Source of the DNA: an uncultured Sunxiuqinia sp.
GTDB lineage: Bacteria > Bacteroidota > Bacteroidia > Bacteroidales > Prolixibacteraceae
Assembly (NCBI RefSeq): GCF_963678245.1
Contig: NZ_OY782767.1
Span: 186,001 to 250,000 of the forward strand
Length of the DNA stretch: 64,000 nt
Direction: 5' to 3'
In this document: positions 30,085-36,829 of the stretch, in pieces
How the letters are laid out: every line of letters begins with the position of its first letter
Numbering within the stretch: the stretch's first letter is position 1
Position numbers and translations under genes: made by a program
The notes under the pieces: generated by a model
Told to the model about the DNA's origin: nothing
The model's database searches: none
Seen by the model: the letters and a program-made list of their open reading frames with translations, nothing else

Positions 30085-32412
30085 ATGAGGACTTACTTTT
30101 CAATACTGATAATCACAAGTTGTGTTTTGGCAATGTTAAGCGTGAGTGCGCAGCCAAGGCAATTGGACCAATACAATACGGTTTGGAATACACCAAGTGA
30201 AAATGCTTCAGAGTCCATGCCTTGCGGAGGCGGAGATATTGGGTTGAATGTGTGGTCGGAAGATGGCGATGTGCTGTTTTACCTATCTAAAAGTGGTACG
30301 TTTGATGAGAGTAATACATTCTTGAAACTTGGCCGGGTCAGATTGAAATTGAACCCCAATCCGTTTGATGGGAGCGTGTTTAAGCAAGAACTTCATTTGA
30401 AAGATGGCTATGTTTCGTTGAGTGCTAGAAAAGGAGATGTATCAGCCGACGTGAAAATTTGGGTTGATGTTGTTCGGCCTGTTATTCATGTAGAAGTGAA
30501 TGCCAGTCAAAAAATAAATGCACAAGCTCATTACGAAAGTTGGCGGTATCAGAATCGCTTTCTTCGGAAATTGGAGAATTTTCAGAATTCTTACAAATGG
30601 GTAAATCCTGAAGGGGTGAAAACATATGCTGATCAAATCCTCTTTACAGATGGAGGCGTGCAGTTTATGCATCAGAATAATTCGGAGACTGTTTTTGATG
30701 TGACGGTGAAACAGCAAGGAATGGAAGCTGTTAAAGATTCGCTCTATAATCCAATTGCCGGTTTGACTTTTGGCGGATTTATGACTGGCGAGAACATGAT
30801 TGCTGCAGGGAATGAAAATGGAAGGTATCAGAATACGAATTTCAAATCCTGGGTTTTGGAAAGCAAACGAGCGTCAAAGTCGCATGAAATTGAAATTTTT
30901 CTGACTACTGCTGATAGTCGCAGCGAATGGCGCTCGAAAATGGATCAATTGCAAAAGGAGGCTCGTGATAACCGGAAAACTGCTTTTGAAAATACAACGG
31001 CCTGGTGGCAGCAGTTTTGGGAAAGAAGTTTCGTGTTTATCAATTCAGATGATGCTGCTGAAAAAGATACGGTTTGGCAGGTAGGCCGAAACTATCAGCT
31101 GTTTCGTTATATGCTTGGATGCAATGCTTATGGCAATTATCCCACAAAATTTAATGGCGGACTTTTTACCGTCGATCCTGTTTTTACTGATTCTACACGT
31201 GCTTTTACACCCGACTTTCGAAATTGGGGCGGTGGAACTTTTACAGCCCAAAATCAACGACTGGTGTATTTCCCAATGCTTAAGAGTGGCGATTTTGAGC
31301 TGATGAAACCCCAATTCGACTTCTATAAGAGGTTGCTGCACAATGCAACCTTGCGAAGTCAGTTTTATTGGGGACATGAGGGCGCTTGTTTTACCGAGCA
31401 AATAGAGAATTTTGGTCTGCCAAATGGTAGCGAGTATAACTGGGATCGACCTGAAGATTATCCGAAAGGACGACAGTACAATGCCTGGTTGGAATATCAG
31501 TACGATACCTCGCTCGAATTTTGTTTTATGATATTGGAGACCGCTCGATATAATGGAAATGAAATCTCGGAATATCTGCCTTTGATCAAGAGTTGCCTGA
31601 CGTTTTTCGACGAGCACTACCGATATTTGGCGACGCAGCGCGGGCGTCAAACACTCGATGGAAATGGTCATTTGGTACTTTATCCCGGGTCGGCCTGCGA
31701 AACGTATAAAATGGCTTATAATTCGACAACCACTGTTGCCGCTTTGAAAATAGTGCTGGAACATTTGATTGCATTGCCCAATAGATATGATGGTCAAATT
31801 GATCGTGAAAGATGGAAGGCGATGCTGGATCGGGTTCCTCCAATCAGTTTTACGGAGCATGAAGGCCATCAAACTATTGCTCCGGCTAAGTTGTGGGAGC
31901 GGGTGAATAATACCGAAGTGCCACAATTGTATCCAGTTTATCCGTGGGGTATGTATGGCGTTGGCAAAGCCAATCTGGAAGTTGCCATCAACACGTGGAA
32001 ATATGATCCTGATGCGATTAAATTTCGTAGCCATGTGGGATGGAAGCAAGATGTGATTTTTGCTGCTCGAATGGGATTGAATGACGAAGCGGCAGATTTG
32101 TGTATTGCGAAAATGAAAGATTCCGGCAGGCGATTTCCTGCTTTCTGGGGGCCCGGATTCGATTGGGTTCCCGACCACAATTGGGGAGGATCGGGCATGA
32201 TTGGTGTTCAGGAAATGCTGATGCAGACCGTGGATGATAAAATCTACTTATTTCCTTCATGGCCCAAAGAATGGGATGTGCATTTTAAACTGCATGCACC
32301 AGATCAAACAACAATAGAAGTCGTTCTGAAAAAGGGCGAAATTGAATCGCTAAAAGTTTTTCCTGAAAGCAGAACTGAAGATGTCGTTAATTGCTATGAA
32401 ACCAATAAATAA
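30085..32412 (+). CDS. DUF5703-type six-hairpin glycosidase-like protein, secreted
   Basis: A 775-residue exported protein with a signal peptide (about 1-22, SVSAQ). The N-terminal beta-sandwich region starts with YNTVWNTPSENASESMPCGGGDIGLNVW (about 30-280), and an alpha/alpha barrel fills about 330-700. The layout recalls GH95 and related clan GH-L/M enzymes (WNTPS...MPLGNGDIG start), and I recognise it as the DUF5703 group. No activity is known to me for this group. The candidate acidic residues EGACFTEQIENFG and the segment FPAFWGPGFDWVPDHNWGGSG are worth testing. Its position among rhamnosidases and an esterase suggests a glycosidase acting on the same glycan. Confidence 0.72.
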   Translation: MRTYFSILIITSCVLAMLSVSAQPRQLDQYNTVWNTPSENASESMPCGGGDIGLNVWSEDGDVLFYLSKSGTFDESNTFLKLGRVRLKLNPNPFDGSVFKQELHLKDGYVSLSARKGDVSADVKIWVDVVRPVIHVEVNASQKINAQAHYESWRYQNRFLRKLENFQNSYKWVNPEGVKTYADQILFTDGGVQFMHQNNSETVFDVTVKQQGMEAVKDSLYNPIAGLTFGGFMTGENMIAAGNENGRYQNTNFKSWVLESKRASKSHEIEIFLTTADSRSEWRSKMDQLQKEARDNRKTAFENTTAWWQQFWERSFVFINSDDAAEKDTVWQVGRNYQLFRYMLGCNAYGNYPTKFNGGLFTVDPVFTDSTRAFTPDFRNWGGGTFTAQNQRLVYFPMLKSGDFELMKPQFDFYKRLLHNATLRSQFYWGHEGACFTEQIENFGLPNGSEYNWDRPEDYPKGRQYNAWLEYQYDTSLEFCFMILETARYNGNEISEYLPLIKSCLTFFDEHYRYLATQRGRQTLDGNGHLVLYPGSACETYKMAYNSTTTVAALKIVLEHLIALPNRYDGQIDRERWKAMLDRVPPISFTEHEGHQTIAPAKLWERVNNTEVPQLYPVYPWGMYGVGKANLEVAINTWKYDPDAIKFRSHVGWKQDVIFAARMGLNDEAADLCIAKMKDSGRRFPAFWGPGFDWVPDHNWGGSGMIGVQEMLMQTVDDKIYLFPSWPKEWDVHFKLHAPDQTTIEVVLKKGEIESLKVFPESRTEDVVNCYETNK

Positions 32413-32420
32413 CTAACCGA

Positions 32421-33467
32421 ATGAAACTAACGCACAAAGAACGCTTTTTAGCCACGATCAACTATGAGCAAGTTGATCGTCCGGCATCATGGCTGGGATT
32501 GCCGGTGCCTCAGGCTGAAAACGCATTGACCACACACTTTAAGGTAAAGTCAATTGATGATTTGCGTACAACGATTGACGATGATATTTATCCCATTGAA
32601 GTGCCATACAATTATGAGCCCTCGAACCATATCGCTTGTGCTTTTAAGTTTGCCAAGGTTGATCATTTGGATTCGCCCGATGAGCGAACTCTGACGGCTC
32701 CCGGCTTTTTTGAGGATTATACCGATCCGGCCGATGTCGCTAAATTTGATTGGCCTGATCCGGCAAAGTATCTTGATCGGGAAGAATCGCTGAGACGGGC
32801 GAAGGCCGTTGATCCGGATTACGTGCGAATGGGGGTGATGTGGAGTGCCCATTTTCAGGATGCCTGTTCTGCTTTCGGAATGGAACAGGCACTAGTGACC
32901 ATGTTAATGGCTCCGGATATGTTTCAGGCTGTGATTGAGCGGATTACTGATTTTTACCTGAAAGCCAACGAGATTTTCTACGAAGCCACAAAAGGATATT
33001 TGGACGCTGTTTTGATTGGCAATGATTTTGGCAGTCAAACCGGTTTGATGGTCGATCCTGGATTACTACGAACACATGTTTTTCCGGGAACTAAAAAGTT
33101 GATTGATCAGGCGAAAAGTTACGGGCTGAAAGTTATTCATCATTCCTGTGGTTCTATTTTTCCAATTATTGATGATTTAATTGAATTGGGAGTGGATGTT
33201 ATTCACCCCATTCAGGCCTTGGCTGCCGATATGGATGCCGCACATCTGAAAGAGCACTACTACGGAAAAATTGCTTTTTGTGGTGGAGTTGATGCCCAGT
33301 ACTTGCTTGTTAAAGGAGATGCAAAGTCGGTGGCCGAAAAAGTTGAAGAACTGAAACGCTTATTTCCGACCGGTTTGGTCATCTCGCCAAGTCATGAAGC
33401 CATATTACCCGATATTCCACCTGTAAATATTCAAGCCATGTTTAACTCAATCAATAAAACGAAATGA
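32421..33467 (+). CDS. URO-D superfamily protein, MtaA-like zinc methyltransferase type
   Basis: A 348-residue cytosolic protein of the uroporphyrinogen decarboxylase superfamily. It carries His241-x-Cys243 (HHSCGS) and Cys287 (FCGGVD), which match the HxC...C zinc site of methylcobamide:coenzyme M methyltransferases and not true HemE. The start MKLTHKERFLATI and the end SPSHEAILPDIPPVNIQAMF are typical of the MtaA/MtbA-like subgroup. Such proteins move methyl groups to or from corrinoid or thiols. No corrinoid protein gene is in the window. Its stop overlaps the rhaM start (ATGA), which ties it to rhamnose metabolism. A role in removing O-methyl groups from methylated sugars is a hypothesis only. 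Confidence 0.78.
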   Translation: MKLTHKERFLATINYEQVDRPASWLGLPVPQAENALTTHFKVKSIDDLRTTIDDDIYPIEVPYNYEPSNHIACAFKFAKVDHLDSPDERTLTAPGFFEDYTDPADVAKFDWPDPAKYLDREESLRRAKAVDPDYVRMGVMWSAHFQDACSAFGMEQALVTMLMAPDMFQAVIERITDFYLKANEIFYEATKGYLDAVLIGNDFGSQTGLMVDPGLLRTHVFPGTKKLIDQAKSYGLKVIHHSCGSIFPIIDDLIELGVDVIHPIQALAADMDAAHLKEHYYGKIAFCGGVDAQYLLVKGDAKSVAEKVEELKRLFPTGLVISPSHEAILPDIPPVNIQAMFNSINKTK

Positions 33468-33790
33468 ACAGACGCTTTGGACAAATGATTCGGTTAAAAC
33501 CAGAAGGTTCTGAAGAATATATCCGGCAGCACGCGAATGTGTGGTCGGGAGTGTTGGCAAAGATCAAAGAGTGTAATTTAGAAAACTATTCCATCTTTTT
33601 TCGCGACGACTACCTATTTGCTTATTTCGAATATGCGGGAGATGATTTTGATACCGATATGGCAAAAATGGCAGATGATGAAGAAACACAGCGTTGGTGG
33701 GATGTGGTGAAACCGCTAATGAGCCCTCTGGAAAATCGAAGCCCCGGAGAGTTTTGGAGCGAGATGGAAGAAATATTTCATTTGGATTGA
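33464..33790 (+). CDS. rhaM: L-rhamnose mutarotase
   Basis: A 108-residue cytosolic enzyme of the RhaM/YiiL family, which interconverts alpha- and beta-L-rhamnopyranose. The active-site residues are visible: Tyr19 and His23 in EEYIRQHANVW, and the Trp pair in TQRWWDVVKP. The length matches the family (104-115 residues). The ATG overlaps the stop of the URO-D-like gene by four bases (ATGA), giving tight coupling, and rhaT follows after 32 bases. No rhaA, rhaB or rhaD gene lies in the window, so the isomerase route may be encoded elsewhere. Confidence 0.93.
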   Translation: MNRRFGQMIRLKPEGSEEYIRQHANVWSGVLAKIKECNLENYSIFFRDDYLFAYFEYAGDDFDTDMAKMADDEETQRWWDVVKPLMSPLENRSPGEFWSEMEEIFHLD

Positions 33791-33822
33791 ATAAACAACT
33801 AACTGACTAAAGAGCTTAAACT

Positions 33823-34869
33823 ATGGTACCAACTAGCCCGATAATCGGACCAATGCTGCACGCCATCGGAGGCGTGTCTGCCTCATCATGCTATGTTCCT
33901 TTTCAGAAAACAAAAAATTGGTCTTGGGGAACTTTCTGGCTAGTACAAGGCTTGTTTGCCTGGATTTTAATGCCCATACTTATTGGTGTAATTACGGTTC
34001 CTGATTTCTTCTTCATTTTAAAGCACGCTCCCTCAAAGCCAATTTGGGCTGCTTTTCTTTTGGGTTCTGCGTATGGTTTTGGCAGTATGTCGTTTGGTGT
34101 TTCTATACAGTATATTGGCTATTCATTAACTTATACGCTGGCTATCGGTATTTCTGCTATCGTGGGAACTATTTTGCCTTTGATGATCTTTGGCGGATTA
34201 GTCGAATACTTCACAGCTCCTGGTGGTATGGTTGTTCTGGTTGGGATGATTGTTTCGATATTGGGGGTAGCCGGATGTGGCTGGGCCGGTTTTCGAAGAG
34301 AACACGAAATGACTATGGTGCAAGGAGGATTGAAAAGATCCAATATGTTGATTGGTTTGGTTTTAACAATAATTGCCGGAGTTCTTTCGGGTGTATTTAA
34401 TATTTCACTGGAATTTGGACAACCCATTGCCGATATGGCTGCGGAACACAGAGCTGGTCATTTCGAGGGAAATGCCAAATTAATTGTTTCAACAGCCGGA
34501 TGCTGGGTGGTGAATGTAATTTGGTTCATCGTGTTGGGTGTGCGAAAAAAAACCTTAAAAGAATTTACAACTAAAAGCGGACTGAAAAGTAGCGTTATTA
34601 CGAAAAATATATTGTGGTCGGCTTTGGCCGGATCTCTGTGGTTTTTGCAATTTTTCTTTTACGGACTGGGACATGTGAATATGGGAAAATTTCAATTTGC
34701 CAGTTGGGTGCTTCACATGTCTATGCTCATCTTCTTTAGTTATATTATTGGTGTAATTATGAAGGAATGGAAAAACGTAAATCGCAACACCTATATTTTG
34801 TTGGTGATCGCTCTTTGGGTTTTAGTTTCTTCTTTTTGTGTGATTGCTTATGGAAGCATGCAGGGGTAA
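33823..34869 (+). CDS. rhaT: L-rhamnose-proton symporter RhaT
   Basis: A 348-residue inner-membrane transporter with about ten hydrophobic helices. It belongs to the RhaT branch of the drug/metabolite transporter superfamily. The sequence near the start (GGVSASSCYVPFQKTKNWSW) and the KSGLKSSVITKNILWSALAG loop are typical. It imports L-rhamnose released in the periplasm by the GH78 and GH106 enzymes of the same operon. It is the last gene of operon A: a hairpin terminator follows at 34914. The length equals E. coli RhaT (344). The assignment is firm. Confidence 0.93.
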   Translation: MVPTSPIIGPMLHAIGGVSASSCYVPFQKTKNWSWGTFWLVQGLFAWILMPILIGVITVPDFFFILKHAPSKPIWAAFLLGSAYGFGSMSFGVSIQYIGYSLTYTLAIGISAIVGTILPLMIFGGLVEYFTAPGGMVVLVGMIVSILGVAGCGWAGFRREHEMTMVQGGLKRSNMLIGLVLTIIAGVLSGVFNISLEFGQPIADMAAEHRAGHFEGNAKLIVSTAGCWVVNVIWFIVLGVRKKTLKEFTTKSGLKSSVITKNILWSALAGSLWFLQFFFYGLGHVNMGKFQFASWVLHMSMLIFFSYIIGVIMKEWKNVNRNTYILLVIALWVLVSSFCVIAYGSMQG

Positions 34870-34913
34870 CGATCCTAAGGTTTTAGATAATATTCTTTGA
34901 TTACTAGTTAGAT

Positions 34914-34935
34914 GAATGATTTTTTCATTCTTTTT
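34914..34935 (+). terminator. Intrinsic terminator of operon A
   Basis: GAATGA (34914-34919) pairs with TCATTC (34925-34930) around a T-rich loop and is followed by five T bases. The stem is short and AT-rich, so read-through is possible. Confidence 0.55.
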
Positions 34936-35108
34936 CTAAATGTAAAGTTATAGTTCAGTATATCACTTAAAACGAAAATAAAAGAAAAAAAACGAAAGGT
35001 AAAGTTAAGCGGTTTACTATTTTTTGTGTATTTTGGCAGTTGTTTTTCGCAAATCGGAATAGGTAAGAATAAAAATAGAAAATAAACCTAACTAATATTG
35101 AATGAATT

Positions 35109-36620
35109 ATGCAGACTAATCCTCAGCCTTCAGTTGAAGGCGCAGATTCAACTCTTATAGATCGGCTTGATGCGTTGTATGAATATGATAGGGAGCCAGT
35201 ATCTGAAAAGAAACTTCATGGGTGGAAAACTTTCATCGCAATGTTTGCAGGCGAGCATGTTGCCGGAACTGAATTTGTGCTAGGCCCTTTGATGGTAATG
35301 CATGGCGTGTCGGCTAAAGATTTTTTCCTGGGGTTGCTGGTTGGTAATATTCTGGCCGTTTTAAGTTGGGCATTAATCACAGCTCCTATTGCTGTTAAAA
35401 CCCGTTTGACAATCTATTGGCAATTGAAAAAGATTGTTGGTCCATACTTGACAATTGCGTATAGTGTTTTTTATGCTTTTATATTGTGTCTTTTAGCAGG
35501 AGCAATGGTAACAGTTGCAGTGACTGCTATTTCCATTCCATTTGGAATTCCAAATCCGAACTACGTTGCCGGAGATGTAATTCCTACTGTTCCATGGATG
35601 TTAATCGCGTTAATTGTAGGAACTGTTATTGCTGCGCTTGCCGTTTTGGGATTTGAAAAGATTGCTACTTTCTCAAAAATATGTGCTCCCTGGATGATTC
35701 TTGTTTTCTTTGCTGCGGCACTGGCTGTGCTGGGCAAACTTGGAGCAACTAATTTTAGTGATTTCTGGGATGTGGCCAGTAACAAAATCTTTACAGGAGT
35801 GCCAATTGGAGGAAACTCAAAATATACCTTTTGGCATGTTGCCGGATTTGCTTGGTTGTGCAACGCACCACAACATTTAGGAATGTCGGATGTAACTATT
35901 TTTCGATATGCTAAAAGTTGGAAGCAGGGATTTGCCTCTGCTGTTGGGATGTTTATCGGCCATTTTGGAGCATGGATTGCTTCAGGAATCATATGTGCTG
36001 CATTCCTTGCTGATGGCTTTGTTAATCCACAGCCCGGAAATATTGCCCTTTACGGAGCAGGCATAGCAGGAGCCATCAGTGTAGTGATTGCTGGATGGAC
36101 AACTGCGAACCCCGGGCTGTACCGTGCAGGATTGGCTATTCAGGTAGCCACTCCAAACTGGAAACGCTGGAAAGTAACTTTCGCTGCCGGTGTATTTATG
36201 ATTATTACAGCTTGTATTCCGGCGATCAATGCTAATCTTGACCGGATTGTTGCCTACAATGCCCTGTTTTTTGTACCTCTTGGAGCTTTTGTTGTTGTCG
36301 ACGTATGGTTGTTTCCTAAGTTCGGTTTGATCAGCAGCTTTACTGAGAAGTCGCGAAAACTGTTCAGCTGGCCAGCTGCCATTGCTTGGTTTGGATCATT
36401 CTTTATCTGTTTTGTAATTTACGGAAAGGACCATTTACCATGGCTGGAACGTATGATTGGGGCTAATTTGCCGGGGTGGATAGATGCCATTAAAATGGAT
36501 TTAACTTACCTGATTGCTCCCGAATACATTTTGGCGATGTTGATGTATTTGGGATTTAGTTACATTCAGCAAAACCAGAAAAAGAACGTTCAATTAATAA
36601 AAGAAGGAGGTTTGTCATGA
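35109..36620 (+). CDS. NCS1-type (cytosine/purine permease family) transporter
   Basis: A 503-residue inner-membrane protein with about 12 hydrophobic helices. A polar N-terminus of about 40 residues precedes GWKTFIAMFAGEHVAGTEFVLGPLM. The helix patterns and WHVAGFAWLCNAPQHLGMSD resemble the nucleobase-cation-symporter-1 family (cytosine, purine, hydantoin permeases). Nothing nearby concerns nucleobases: the next genes are a small membrane protein, a rhamnosidase without signal peptide and GH127. Its cargo may thus be a sugar-derived compound (inference). It opens operon B. Its stop overlaps the next ATG by four bases. Confidence 0.8.
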   Translation: MQTNPQPSVEGADSTLIDRLDALYEYDREPVSEKKLHGWKTFIAMFAGEHVAGTEFVLGPLMVMHGVSAKDFFLGLLVGNILAVLSWALITAPIAVKTRLTIYWQLKKIVGPYLTIAYSVFYAFILCLLAGAMVTVAVTAISIPFGIPNPNYVAGDVIPTVPWMLIALIVGTVIAALAVLGFEKIATFSKICAPWMILVFFAAALAVLGKLGATNFSDFWDVASNKIFTGVPIGGNSKYTFWHVAGFAWLCNAPQHLGMSDVTIFRYAKSWKQGFASAVGMFIGHFGAWIASGIICAAFLADGFVNPQPGNIALYGAGIAGAISVVIAGWTTANPGLYRAGLAIQVATPNWKRWKVTFAAGVFMIITACIPAINANLDRIVAYNALFFVPLGAFVVVDVWLFPKFGLISSFTEKSRKLFSWPAAIAWFGSFFICFVIYGKDHLPWLERMIGANLPGWIDAIKMDLTYLIAPEYILAMLMYLGFSYIQQNQKKNVQLIKEGGLS

Positions 36621-36808
36621 GAAAAATATTGATTGTCATATCGCTTATCGGATTGATGTTGACCATCGTTCCTTCCATTTTAGTGTTTAAACAGGTTATC
36701 GATATTGAGATGCATTTTCATTTAATGTTAGCCGGTATGTTTTTATGGTTTGGAACCTCTCCTTTTTGGATGAAAACCAAATCACTGGATGATGAAGAAA
36801 AAGAATAG
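36617..36808 (+). CDS. Small two-helix membrane protein
   Basis: A 63-residue protein with two hydrophobic helices (about 4-24 and 33-50) and a charged C-terminus (KTKSLDDEEKE). Its ATG overlaps the stop of the NCS1-type permease gene (ATGA), so the two are translationally coupled and it may be an accessory subunit of that transporter. I recognise no named family. It is followed after 21 bases by the GH78 gene at 36830. A gene this short with no homology claim rests mainly on the coupling and the clean membrane pattern. Confidence 0.72.
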   Translation: MRKILIVISLIGLMLTIVPSILVFKQVIDIEMHFHLMLAGMFLWFGTSPFWMKTKSLDDEEKE

Positions 36809-36829
36809 AAATAATAAAACGTTGTTGAT

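Noticed and set aside
31045-32178. A 377-codon open frame on the minus strand
   Set aside because: It lies wholly antisense to the DUF5703-type gene, whose protein has a signal peptide and family features. The antisense product is His/Arg/Ile-rich without any domain.
32421-33467. Calling the URO-D protein HemE (heme synthesis)
   Set aside because: It has the HxC...C zinc motif of MtaA-like methyltransferases and lies inside a rhamnose operon, not with heme genes.
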